From Streptococcus pseudopneumoniae (GTDB lineage: Bacteria; Bacillota; Bacilli; Lactobacillales; Streptococcaceae), in NCBI RefSeq assembly GCF_001074565.1, contig NZ_JUQX01000072.1, positions 1 to 44,818 on the forward strand: a DNA stretch of 44,818 bases, in the 5' to 3' direction. Each line of letters starts with the position of its first letter. Position 1 is the stretch's first letter. The translations under genes and the position numbers were made by a program. The notes under the pieces were generated by a model. The model was not told the origin of the DNA and did no database searches. It saw only the letters and a program-made list of their open reading frames with translations. Shown piece after piece: positions 8,162-14,870 of this stretch.

Positions 8162-8290
8162 GGTGCAATCCAGCTTGCTAGTAGCTAGTAGCAGGAGCGA
8201 GGAAGCGAGTGCGACGAGCGACTGCGTGTACTAGCGTGTACTAGCAAGCTGGATTGTGCGAATTAACCCCCTATGACTAATAGGGGGGTA
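8162..8290 (+). other. Origin of transfer (oriT) with long stem-loop and nick-type hairpin
   Basis: A perfect 18-bp inverted repeat (8166-8183 with 8239-8256, starting CAATCCAGCTTGCTAGTA) encloses a GCGAG-rich loop and short TACTAGCG repeats. Ten bases further, ACCCCCTA (8266-8273) and TAGGGGGGT (8281-8289) form a hairpin with TGACTAA between them. The ICEBs1/Tn916 nick regions likewise have a C-run, a CTAA core and a G-run, so the nick is expected near 8279-8283. The place between coupling-protein and relaxase genes is the same as in Tn916. The exact nick is inferred. Confidence 0.8.
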
Positions 8291-8376
8291 GAAGATGTGC
8301 ATAGAAGCATAAAGCCTTGATAATACTGACTTTTTGGCTTCAAAAAATGCGACACTATTGAAAAGTAAGGAGAAAT

Positions 8377-9594
8377 ATGGAATTTGAGAATCTAAACAAG
8401 GTGCAAAAGATGTACGCTTTTTCAGATCAAGAAATGTCTAGCTATTTAGAAATAGACAGGGCGACATTCTATAGATGGAAAGAAGCTGGGGAGATTCCTG
8501 AGTTTTATGACTCAAAAGTGAATGCGTTGATAGCTTTTAAGGAAGGTGTCCGAGATAGTGGGTTTTCTTTGGAAGGGAAAGTTGACTACGTGAAGGTTAC
8601 ATTTAAAACGCAAGATTATATAGATGTGATAGCAAATGTTTTGTGTCTGCAAAATAAGCCTTTTCTTGAAGAAGAAAAGGGTGGTTCAGGATATGATACA
8701 AAATTTACATTTCAGAATATAAATGTTTTCATTTCAAAGAAAAGGGAAGATATGGGCTGTATGATTGAGTTAAAAGGTCAAGCATGCAGACAGTATGAGT
8801 GGTATTTTGAGAATGAGCAGAAGTCAAGCTGGAGAGATTTCTTTATTCGTTGTTTCGAGTATGAACGTGCCATTTCACAAGGTGAAGGGAAATTCATGAA
8901 TATTCCTCGGCTTGATATAGCGCTAGATGAAAAATATAGTGAAAATGGAAATTTTGAACTTGGTAAGCTGGTTGACCTTTGGGATAGTGGTTTTGTTGAA
9001 AGTCGATTGACAATGAAACAGATTGAAGATAATGGTCAATATGGAAAAGCAAAAACGATTTACTTTGGTTCTCGTCAGTCTGCTTATCATTTCTGTTTTT
9101 ATCAAAAGGATATTGAGCAGGCAAAGAAGCTAGGTCTTGATATAGATTTGATTCATTCGTCATTGAAATTCAAAAATCGTTATGAAGTAAGAATGTGTGA
9201 TGATGTCGCTTTGGACTTTGTTAGAAAATCATTGAATGAAAGAATTGATATGGCTAGACTTGCTGTTTGGGTGATTAACAGTAAGATAAAAGTATTTGAA
9301 AGATTGAATGGAGATAAAATTCTGAATCGTGAGTGGTATTCACTTCTAGGTGAAGTTGATAGAATTGGTTTTTCAACCTCACCTGTAGAAACTGGTTTCT
9401 TTGACAAACAGTATAGATGGCTGAATGAAAATGTTTCAGGTGTGACTGCTTTGATAAAAAAGTGGGAGAATATCACTGGTGATAATAAGCTAAAGAAGAT
9501 ACTCTTTGATGGAGAAATAAGTGATAAAAATTGGAAAAAATTGGAGCAAGCGAGGGTAGCTTATGAGAAAAGTATACAAGAAAGTAGGTACTGA
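8377..9594 (+). CDS. Rep_trans-family relaxase / replication initiator (Tn916 Orf20, ICEBs1 NicK-like)
   Basis: 405 residues. It nicks oriT, stays bound to the 5' end and starts rolling-circle replication and transfer. The N-terminus has a helix-turn-helix-like element (MSSYLEIDRATFYRWKEAG, about 20-40). The middle and C-terminal parts have the replication-initiation-factor layout of pT181-type Rep proteins, including an IPRLDIALDEKY strand, a KTIYFGSRQSAYHFCFYQKD strand-turn-strand and a RYEVRM segment. I cannot name the catalytic tyrosine with certainty. It follows oriT immediately. ATG 8377 sits behind GTAAGGAGAAAT. Its last 32 bp overlap the next gene. Length agrees with Tn916 Orf20 and NicK. 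Confidence 0.88.
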   Translation: MEFENLNKVQKMYAFSDQEMSSYLEIDRATFYRWKEAGEIPEFYDSKVNALIAFKEGVRDSGFSLEGKVDYVKVTFKTQDYIDVIANVLCLQNKPFLEEEKGGSGYDTKFTFQNINVFISKKREDMGCMIELKGQACRQYEWYFENEQKSSWRDFFIRCFEYERAISQGEGKFMNIPRLDIALDEKYSENGNFELGKLVDLWDSGFVESRLTMKQIEDNGQYGKAKTIYFGSRQSAYHFCFYQKDIEQAKKLGLDIDLIHSSLKFKNRYEVRMCDDVALDFVRKSLNERIDMARLAVWVINSKIKVFERLNGDKILNREWYSLLGEVDRIGFSTSPVETGFFDKQYRWLNENVSGVTALIKKWENITGDNKLKKILFDGEISDKNWKKLEQARVAYEKSIQESRY

Positions 9595-9817
9595 TTTTGT
9601 AGTAGTAAATAACAGTAACTTGGTATGTTCAACTGTTCGTGGGCTAAAATCAATTAGTCATTATTTACCTTCATTTGAAGGGAATGAAAATCTAACAGTT
9701 ATACCTATAGAATCTGAGCGAATGTTTTTGCCTTATTTTAGAGATTATGTGATTGACTGGTCAAGAATGCCTGATGAAGTGAATGCGATTCTTGATATTA
9801 AGAAGAAGGCAGATTGA
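9563..9817 (+). CDS. Small conserved ICE protein of unknown function
   Basis: 84 residues with no signal peptide or membrane span. It starts inside the end of the relaxase gene (32-bp overlap, another frame) behind GAGGGTAGCTT, so translation is probably coupled. A basic N-terminus (MRKVYKKVG) is followed by a mixed alpha/beta-looking body and an acidic helix near the end. I do not recognise a family. Position suggests a relaxase accessory or a replication helper like ICEBs1 HelP. This is inference only. Confidence 0.6.
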   Translation: MRKVYKKVGTDFVVVNNSNLVCSTVRGLKSISHYLPSFEGNENLTVIPIESERMFLPYFRDYVIDWSRMPDEVNAILDIKKKAD

Positions 9818-9828
9818 GAGGTCAGTAT

Positions 9829-10023
9829 ATGAAAAATGAGAAGAAAAAACCTGTTGGTAGTTTGTTGGCGCAGAAAGTTTTAAAAGCTGAAGTTATTAGT
9901 TCAGAAGAAGAGTTTGCATTTTGTGTAGGTCTAGTGTTTGCTTTTCTTATAGTTATACTAATTCTTACTATGCTTATAACAAAATGGAGTCCTTTTGATA
10001 TATTTGAGGATATTTATCTATGA
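9829..10023 (+). CDS. Small single-span membrane protein
   Basis: 64 residues if started at ATG 9829, which has GAGAGG at a good distance; a TTG at 9814 is possible but worse placed. The N-terminal third is basic (KNEKKKP). A hydrophobic helix (CVGLVFAFLIVILILTMLI, about 34-52) spans the membrane once, and the short tail is acidic. Small membrane proteins of this kind are common between relaxase and conjugation genes in Tn916-like elements. Function is unknown. Its stop overlaps the start of the next gene by 4 bp. Confidence 0.6.
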   Translation: MKNEKKKPVGSLLAQKVLKAEVISSEEEFAFCVGLVFAFLIVILILTMLITKWSPFDIFEDIYL

Positions 10024-10352
10024 GTAAGAAAAAAATTACTGATGAAAAATTGAGAAAGTTAGTTTTTTTAATTCCTGCTCGGTATTTCTATGAAGGGGTC
10101 GTGACAAGTGATAAAGCTAGAAATTATCAAGATTATATAGATATTCAATGCCAGACCTATAGAAAAACGAAAAGTCGTAAAGATTGGCAAGAGGTAAAAA
10201 GACTTACTAAAGAGTATGAGGAGTTTTTAGCCAATGAAGTAGATATTAAGCGAAAGTTGTTGCTTTTTGGGTTGATGAAACGTGATCAGAAAGAAAGACA
10301 AAGTGTGTATTTGTTGCTGGTTAAGAAATATCATTTAGAAAGATGGGTTTAG
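10020..10352 (+). CDS. Hypothetical basic protein, 110 residues
   Basis: A strongly basic, helix-rich protein (many Lys/Arg, e.g. RKTKSRKDWQEVKRLTKEY) without signal peptide or membrane span. ATG 10020 overlaps the previous stop by 4 bp (ATGA), which points to translational coupling. The charge suggests nucleic-acid contact, but no motif is recognisable. It sits three bases before the tandem-HTH regulator. Confidence 0.55.
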   Translation: MSKKKITDEKLRKLVFLIPARYFYEGVVTSDKARNYQDYIDIQCQTYRKTKSRKDWQEVKRLTKEYEEFLANEVDIKRKLLLFGLMKRDQKERQSVYLLLVKKYHLERWV

Positions 10353-10355
10353 AAT

Positions 10356-10799
10356 ATGGAGAAATTTCATGAAAAGTTAAAAGTGTTGAGGAAGAAAAAA
10401 GGACTTACACAAAAAAGTCTTTCTAATATGTTAAACATATCTCAAAGTGCTTATGCACATTGGGAACAGGGAAATGGTGAGCCTAACTTTGAGAAATTAA
10501 GTATGTTAGCTTGTATATTTGATGTTTCTATTGATTATTTGTTAAGTGAAAATTTAGAAATATCAAAAGAAAGTTATTTAAAGTTAAAAGAAGAAAAAAA
10601 GAATTTATTTTCAGTCAGACTAAAAGAATTACGTTTACAGCATGGATTTAGTCAAGAAGAATTATCAGAACAAATTAGTATAAAACAGAGTTCTTATAGT
10701 GATTGGGAAAATGGTAAGTGTAAACCTAACTATGAAAAATTAGAAAAAATAGCTGATTATTTTGGTGTTTCGTTGGATTGGTTGGTTGGGAGAAAATAA
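10356..10799 (+). CDS. Regulator with two tandem XRE-type HTH domains
   Basis: 147 residues made of two copies of an HTH_3/XRE domain joined by a Lys/Glu linker. Copy 1 (about 5-63): LKVLRKKKGLTQKSLSNML...SQSAYAHWEQGNGEPNFEKL...FDVSIDYLL. Copy 2 (about 83-145): LKELRLQHGFSQEELSEQI...KQSSYSDWENGKCKPNYEKL...FGVSLDWLV. Both keep the QxxL(A/S) turn and the S-x-x-S-x-x-W-E-x-G recognition helix. XRE proteins normally dimerise to bind a palindrome; here one chain holds two DNA-reading heads and could bind a direct or inverted repeat alone. It lies inside the transfer operon, so it probably tunes transfer genes. Target sites are not visible. Confidence 0.8.
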   Translation: MEKFHEKLKVLRKKKGLTQKSLSNMLNISQSAYAHWEQGNGEPNFEKLSMLACIFDVSIDYLLSENLEISKESYLKLKEEKKNLFSVRLKELRLQHGFSQEELSEQISIKQSSYSDWENGKCKPNYEKLEKIADYFGVSLDWLVGRK

Positions 10800-10829
10800 A
10801 TGAAAGTTAAGAAGCGTTCTCCTGCTTAG
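10800..10829 (+). CDS. Possible 9-codon leader-like ORF
   Basis: Directly after the tandem-HTH stop, ATG 10800 behind GGGAGAAAATAA encodes MKVKKRSPA and a TAG stop. Its end resembles that of the mini-ORF at 2061 (KRSRSPS). It may be a leader peptide, the truncated start of a lost gene, or chance. Confidence 0.25.
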   Translation: MKVKKRSPA

Positions 10830-10875
10830 TTGCTGGATAATGAAAAAAAATATAGAGAAATAAGAGGTATAAAAA

Positions 10876-11148
10876 ATGGCATTACAAGGAAAAGATAAAC
10901 AAGTTATTGAATTGTCGAATGAACTTGCTAAAAATTTGAAATCAAAAGAATTTGATTTGGCTTGGAAGCATGCTGGTGAATTAAGTTCACTACTTAAAAA
11001 TGATGAAGAATTGCAACTACCGTATCAAGTTATTGAGTGTATCAAGCGTGATTTGAACAGTTACTATGATATGAACAAGCAACTGAACAAGGTAACAACT
11101 CGTGCTTTTGCGATTGGTAGTAGCTTTGAGCGTTCAGCTTCAATTTAA
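10876..11148 (+). CDS. Small helical ICE protein of unknown function
   Basis: 90 residues, mostly amphipathic helix with a mixed charge (QVIELSNELAKNLKSKEFDLAWKHAGELSSLLK), no membrane span. ATG 10876 follows AATAAGAGGTATAAAAA. It is followed at once by a terminator (11160-11185), so it closes a sub-operon with the relaxase group. No family is recognised. Confidence 0.6.
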   Translation: MALQGKDKQVIELSNELAKNLKSKEFDLAWKHAGELSSLLKNDEELQLPYQVIECIKRDLNSYYDMNKQLNKVTTRAFAIGSSFERSASI

Positions 11149-11159
11149 GTAAAGGAATG

Positions 11160-11187
11160 AAGGAAGTCAAGTTTGGCTTCCTTTTCT
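11160..11187 (+). terminator. Rho-independent terminator
   Basis: AAGGAAG (11160-11166) pairs with CTTCCTT (11177-11183), with inner CA/TG pairs, and continues into TTTT. It ends the relaxase sub-operon before the acidic gene cluster. Confidence 0.65.
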
Positions 11188-11207
11188 ATATAGAAAGAAG
11201 GAGTAAA

Positions 11208-11708
11208 ATGGAATTTAGTTGTCAAGCAAAGGGAATTTTTCCTATTGTGGATAGAGAAAGTGTTTTTGACATTGTTTTGGTTCAGCAAGCATTTGTGGTA
11301 TGTAATGCTTTACGGAGTGAAGCGTATTCTTATGAAAAATTTTTGGTAGAATATGAACTTTTAAAATCAAATGTATTCAAGGTTTTAAAAATTAGAGAAG
11401 AAGAAGGTTTTCCAGATGATTTATCTTATCTTGAAGAAGGTTCAGATATGTTTTCTCGTGTTTATCAGACTTATCTTTGGTCTAAATTCAATGTGAATAT
11501 GTGTGAATTGTCAGAAGAAGATTTCTTAAAAGAATTATCTAACCTTCAAATTGGAGTTAAAGTGGACGATCCTATGGAAGTTAATAATATGTTTTGGACT
11601 CTTTCTGATATTCTTAGTCTGTTGAAAAAAAAATATGTTCATTTTGAAGGTATAAAAGTTGTAGAAAGTGATATTGAAAATTATTCAATGATTTTAGATG
11701 ATTTTTAG
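11208..11708 (+). CDS. Acidic hypothetical protein, 166 residues
   Basis: Start placed at ATG 11208 because it has AGAAGGAGTAAA in front and the longer frame (from 11157) runs through a terminator hairpin. The protein is soluble, helical and rich in Glu/Asp, with no recognised domain. It is the first of a run of acidic small genes that includes ArdA-like proteins, so a role in countering host defence is possible. That is inference from context. Confidence 0.6.
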   Translation: MEFSCQAKGIFPIVDRESVFDIVLVQQAFVVCNALRSEAYSYEKFLVEYELLKSNVFKVLKIREEEGFPDDLSYLEEGSDMFSRVYQTYLWSKFNVNMCELSEEDFLKELSNLQIGVKVDDPMEVNNMFWTLSDILSLLKKKYVHFEGIKVVESDIENYSMILDDF

Positions 11709-11721
11709 TAAGGAGAAAAAA

Positions 11722-12090
11722 ATGAGTATTAAAGTAGTTTACGATAACTATTCTGATGTATGTAAAAATTATACTTTTGGAAAAAAGTTGCTTGACGAAC
11801 CTGCGAAGATTATTGATCGCTTAGATGAACACTTTGACGGTGTGGAGTTTGGACAATTTGATGGCTGCAATCCTGACAATGTGTATATCAATTCGTTTAC
11901 AGAAGTTGATACGCAGGAAGCATTGATTGATTTTGCAGGTATTTTGAATCATGGAGAATATGAGCAGTTAGTCAATGAAGATCGTTTGTCAGCTTATGTA
12001 GAAGAACACGAAGAAGAAATTACTAGTCGTTTAGGAGATTCCTATGTGTTTCTCGGTCATGAAGGCGATAGCTGGTACTTCTTGCAATAA
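11722..12090 (+). CDS. Acidic small protein, 122 residues, in the antirestriction-like cluster
   Basis: Start placed at ATG 11722 (GTAAGGAGAAAAAA in front) rather than 11698. The chain is rich in Asp and Glu (e.g. RLDEHFDGVEFGQFDGCNPD and VEEHEEEITSRLGDSY). It ends in a small hydrophobic strand (YVFLGHEGDSWYFLQ). Highly acidic surfaces are the hallmark of DNA mimics such as ArdA, but I see no specific ArdA motif. The next gene begins 19 bp after its stop. Confidence 0.6.
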   Translation: MSIKVVYDNYSDVCKNYTFGKKLLDEPAKIIDRLDEHFDGVEFGQFDGCNPDNVYINSFTEVDTQEALIDFAGILNHGEYEQLVNEDRLSAYVEEHEEEITSRLGDSYVFLGHEGDSWYFLQ

Positions 12091-12109
12091 AGAATGGTTG
12101 GTGCTGAAT

Positions 12110-12322
12110 ATGGCTTCAAAAGTATTGATTAGGAATCCAAAGAATCGAAGGCAGGCTTGGTTTGTGTTGCCTTTGTATTTTGGAAGGTTATCTCATATTG
12201 GTTTGACTGGCTCTTATGATGAAGAAATTCAAATTGTTGATTATGAGGGTTCAGCATTTATTGGTTACGGTCTATTTAGTGTTGCTGATTTGGAACAGTT
12301 AAATAAGCAGGTAGAAGGTTAA
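12110..12322 (+). CDS. Stand-alone ArdA N-terminal-domain-like protein
   Basis: About 70 residues from ATG 12110; the start is uncertain because the ribosome site is weak and the frame is open back to 12044. The segment AWFVLPLYFGRLSHIGL followed by GSYDEEIQIVDYEG and a late SVADLEQLN helix parallels the first domain of Tn916 ArdA (AWFTFPIDF...IGL...YEEYAIHDYE...IGELNRL), as I remember it. Domains 2 and 3 are absent. ArdA mimics B-DNA and blocks type I restriction enzymes; whether one domain suffices is unknown. It precedes a longer ArdA-like gene. Confidence 0.55.
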   Translation: MASKVLIRNPKNRRQAWFVLPLYFGRLSHIGLTGSYDEEIQIVDYEGSAFIGYGLFSVADLEQLNKQVEG

Positions 12323-12345
12323 TAAAGGAAGGAAAAAATAAAAAA

Positions 12346-12813
12346 ATGGATTTAATGGCTTTAGTTATTTATAAAGGTGTTGCTAGACGAGTTTTGCTTC
12401 CAATTTCTAGTGAAGAACTTGCTGAACGCTTTGGCTATGAAGGTGAAGAAATTGAGGTTGCGTTTGATTCGATTGAATCTTTACCTACCTTAGATTGTGA
12501 ACGCTTGACCTTAGATTTAGCGAATGAACTTGCTGAAAATTTGGAAGATGTAGATGAAGATTTGGTTCTATCATTTATTGAATCAAACAGTTCTGATCCA
12601 AAGTATTTGGCAAGTGCTGAATTTGATGATTGTAACTTATATCCTGATATTTCTACGGATAGAGATTTAGGCGAATATGTTGTAGAAGAATTGGGTTTTG
12701 AATTGTCAAGAGAACAATTAGAACGCTATTTTGACTATGAAAAGTATGGACGTGATGTTCGCCTTTCAGAAGGTGGTAGCTTTGTAGATAAAGGTTACTT
12801 TGTATCAAGATGA
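12346..12813 (+). CDS. ardA: ArdA-family antirestriction protein
   Basis: 155 residues and very acidic. The C-terminal part (RYFDYEKYGRDVRLSEGGSF then DKGYF) matches the conserved end of Tn916 ArdA (YIDYQAYGRDLDLSGTF...). The middle has the Asp/Glu helix series typical of the DNA-mimic fold. ArdA dimers imitate bent B-DNA and inhibit type I restriction-modification, protecting the incoming single-copy element. Tn916 carries ardA (orf18) at the equivalent place. The N-terminal domain is more divergent than the C-terminal one. ATG 12346 follows GGAAGGAAAAAATAAAAAA. The next gene overlaps its stop by 4 bp. Confidence 0.75.
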   Translation: MDLMALVIYKGVARRVLLPISSEELAERFGYEGEEIEVAFDSIESLPTLDCERLTLDLANELAENLEDVDEDLVLSFIESNSSDPKYLASAEFDDCNLYPDISTDRDLGEYVVEELGFELSREQLERYFDYEKYGRDVRLSEGGSFVDKGYFVSR

Positions 12814-13031
12814 TAGCAAATATACGAGTTTTAAGAGAAGGAAATTTTGAATTTCTCTGTGAACTGGATATTATGAAATACAGTCAAGATCAAGTTCACG
12901 AAAGAATGAATGAAAGAGGGATTGATAAAGGTAACTTTTTTGTCTGTGGTATATCTGATTGGGAAGTAGATAAGGTGATGTCTTTGGACGAAGTTTACTT
13001 ACTGAAAAAAAGCTGTATTGGAATTGTATGA
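12810..13031 (+). CDS. Small protein resembling an ArdA first domain
   Basis: 73 residues starting at an ATGA overlap with the preceding stop, so it is probably translationally coupled. The stretch GNFFVCGISDWE, then MSLDEVYLL, resembles the end of an ArdA N-terminal domain (YAIHDYE...IGELNRL). If correct, this element carries three adjacent ArdA-related units. The similarity is weak and judged by eye. Confidence 0.45.
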   Translation: MIANIRVLREGNFEFLCELDIMKYSQDQVHERMNERGIDKGNFFVCGISDWEVDKVMSLDEVYLLKKSCIGIV

Positions 13032-13284
13032 TGGCGACGAGTTCATTGTGAAATTTCAATTACAACGTTATGTGCCTGTAACTCAAATTGTAACTACATA
13101 TTATAGATTCTGTTCTAAAGATGAAGTTAAGACAATGGTTGAGTTGACAAAAGAGTTAGATTATGAATCAGTTATCAATTACTTTTTTAGCTGTGGGAAC
13201 TGGTTGACAGTATTTCAGGGATTCATAGATCAGGGAGAAGTTTTAAATACTCCTGCAGGATTTTATAGAAAGGTTGTTCTTTAA
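13018..13284 (+). CDS. Hypothetical small protein, 88 residues
   Basis: The open frame begins at TTG 13018 (or TTG 13024), inside the preceding gene; no good ribosome site is visible, so re-initiation after the overlap is likely. It has no membrane span or recognisable motif. The chain is aromatic-rich (YYRFCSK, YFFSCGNWLTVFQGF). It ends the acidic/antirestriction cluster just before the TcpC-like gene. Confidence 0.45.
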   Translation: MELYDGDEFIVKFQLQRYVPVTQIVTTYYRFCSKDEVKTMVELTKELDYESVINYFFSCGNWLTVFQGFIDQGEVLNTPAGFYRKVVL

Positions 13285-13309
13285 ATTTTTAAAAAAGGAA
13301 GGAAAGATA

Positions 13310-14245
13310 TTGAGAAATTTTGAGTTGAAGAAACCACGAAAAGAAAAACAAAAGCAAGTCAAAATGAAGAAGATTAGTCAGAAAAATTCCAATCGGATTT
13401 TTTTAGTTGGCTTATCTTTTTTTGTTTTTCTCTGTGGTTTGACAATGTTTATTTCAATCAAGAGTGCTGTTAAGGTAAATGAAAAATTGTCAAAAACAGA
13501 AGTGGTTGAAACAAAGAAAGAAACTGACCGTAAGTTGGAACAGTTTTTAGATGGTTATGTAAGTCGATATTTTACTTACAATTCACAAGCTGGTTCGTCT
13601 GATGATGATGTTTCAAAACTGAATAACTATTATGGTAGTGTTCCTGATGTTAAGAATCAAGGTCAGTTGAAACAAGAAATGTCAGTAGTTAGCGCAAGAA
13701 TGCTGACAGCAAAAGACGGTATTGCTGTTTATCGTGTTGTTTATGATACGAAGAAAGATGATAAAAGTCAGCGTGTAGGAATTGAATTTTCGATTCCTTA
13801 TGGTGAGAAAGATGGTAAATATTATGTAGCTGGCTTGCCTTGGTTTTCTCCTGTGAGTGATTTTAAAGCTGATGGAGTAGATAAGGACAGTATGGTATCT
13901 TTGATTGCTAAAGATGATTTAGAAGAGGGAAAGCGCAAGAAATTGATTTCTTTCTTAGAACTATTCTTTAAGAACTATACGACAAGTCAAGCAAACCTAG
14001 ACTTGATTTCAAAAGATATTAAGTCTATTGGTGGTGCGACATTCAAGAGTTTAGATTATACCTACTTTAAAGAAAAAGATGGTAAGATTCTTGCCTATGT
14101 GCAAGTAACCTTTGAAGTTGCAGGTACAACTCATAGTGAAAACTTTAGCTTTGAATTAAGAGAAGATAAAGATAGCTATTTCGTAGAAAAAATGGATCAT
14201 ACAATTCCATTAGATTATAACAAGAAAGATGATGAAGGAGAATAA
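13310..14245 (+). CDS. TcpC-like conjugation channel protein (Tn916 Orf13 / ICEBs1 ConC-like)
   Basis: About 311 residues from TTG 13310, chosen because GGAAGGAAAGATA lies directly upstream; ATG 13274 has no such site. A basic cytoplasmic N-terminus is followed by one membrane span (about 35-58, IFLVGLSFFVFLCGLTMFI). The extracytoplasmic part has two segments consistent with the NTF2-like domains of TcpC from pCW3. TcpC is the VirB8-like scaffold of the Gram-positive mating channel. The small membrane protein, TcpE and the ATPase follow in the same order as in related elements. Confidence 0.8.
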   Translation: MRNFELKKPRKEKQKQVKMKKISQKNSNRIFLVGLSFFVFLCGLTMFISIKSAVKVNEKLSKTEVVETKKETDRKLEQFLDGYVSRYFTYNSQAGSSDDDVSKLNNYYGSVPDVKNQGQLKQEMSVVSARMLTAKDGIAVYRVVYDTKKDDKSQRVGIEFSIPYGEKDGKYYVAGLPWFSPVSDFKADGVDKDSMVSLIAKDDLEEGKRKKLISFLELFFKNYTTSQANLDLISKDIKSIGGATFKSLDYTYFKEKDGKILAYVQVTFEVAGTTHSENFSFELREDKDSYFVEKMDHTIPLDYNKKDDEGE

Positions 14246-14250
14246 AATAA

Positions 14251-14469
14251 ATGGCATTATTTCAATTTTTAGTAGCAAAACTCGGTATTCCAGCAGTATC
14301 ATTCTTTGCTGGTACAAAAGCATTGAAGGCATGGAAGGATCAAAAATTGGGAACTATTTTTGTGACAATTATGATTGCTGGTTTTATTATTTACTTTTTA
14401 GACAATCCTGAAACTGTATTGAAGGCTACTGGCTCGCTTTGGTCTAAACTTGTAGAAGTGTTTAAGTAG
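14251..14469 (+). CDS. Small conjugation membrane protein (TcpD-like position)
   Basis: 72 residues with two hydrophobic stretches (about 2-22 and 31-51: TIFVTIMIAGFIIYFLDN). Start ATG 14251, with GAAGGAGAATAAA in front, lies five bases after the TcpC-like stop. pCW3 TcpD and small proteins in Tn916-like elements hold this place. A conserved motif is not visible, so the name rests on size, topology and order. A competing frame at 14229 is a shadow. Confidence 0.7.
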   Translation: MALFQFLVAKLGIPAVSFFAGTKALKAWKDQKLGTIFVTIMIAGFIIYFLDNPETVLKATGSLWSKLVEVFK

Positions 14470-14477
14470 GATTTTGA

Positions 14478-14870
14478 ATGGAAAGAAAAGACAAGAAGCT
14501 GTATGTCTATACTACAGCATTTAGACAGCCTGTGTGGGTACATAAACTGAATGAAGATTTTAGTTTGCCATTTGCAATAAAAATGTCTGCGATTGTCTAT
14601 TGCCTAGTGATTCTTGTTGTTGTTTGGTTTTTACTAGGCTTTATTCCTTCCTTGGAATGGGGTTGGCGGTTTATGGGTTCTGCTTTTGCTGGTTGGAAAC
14701 TTGGAAATTTGTTAGCTGATTATAAGTTAGATGGTAAAACCCTGTTTCGATTCATTTATGAATATTTGATTTTTTGGAAGGAATACGATAGTCAAAGAAA
14801 GGAAATATATATTTGTAAAGGTATTAAACATGAGAAAGTGAGAATGATTAAGCGTGGAATTAACGAATAG
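14478..14870 (+). CDS. TcpE-family conjugal transfer membrane protein
   Basis: 130 residues. The N-terminus (YVYTTAFRQPVWVHKLNEDF) and two closely spaced membrane spans (about 34-56 and 60-75, with GWRFMGSAFAGWKLGNLLADYKLDGKTL) match the TcpE family, which includes Tn916 Orf17 and ICEBs1 ConD. TcpE is an integral part of the mating channel. The stop overlaps the start of the ATPase gene by 17 bp. Start ATG 14478. Confidence 0.82.
   Translation: MERKDKKLYVYTTAFRQPVWVHKLNEDFSLPFAIKMSAIVYCLVILVVVWFLLGFIPSLEWGWRFMGSAFAGWKLGNLLADYKLDGKTLFRFIYEYLIFWKEYDSQRKEIYICKGIKHEKVRMIKRGINE

Noticed and set aside
14229..14411. Overlapping small plus-strand ORF starting before the 72-residue membrane protein
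   Set aside because: Poor start context and a shadow of the well-placed gene at 14251.
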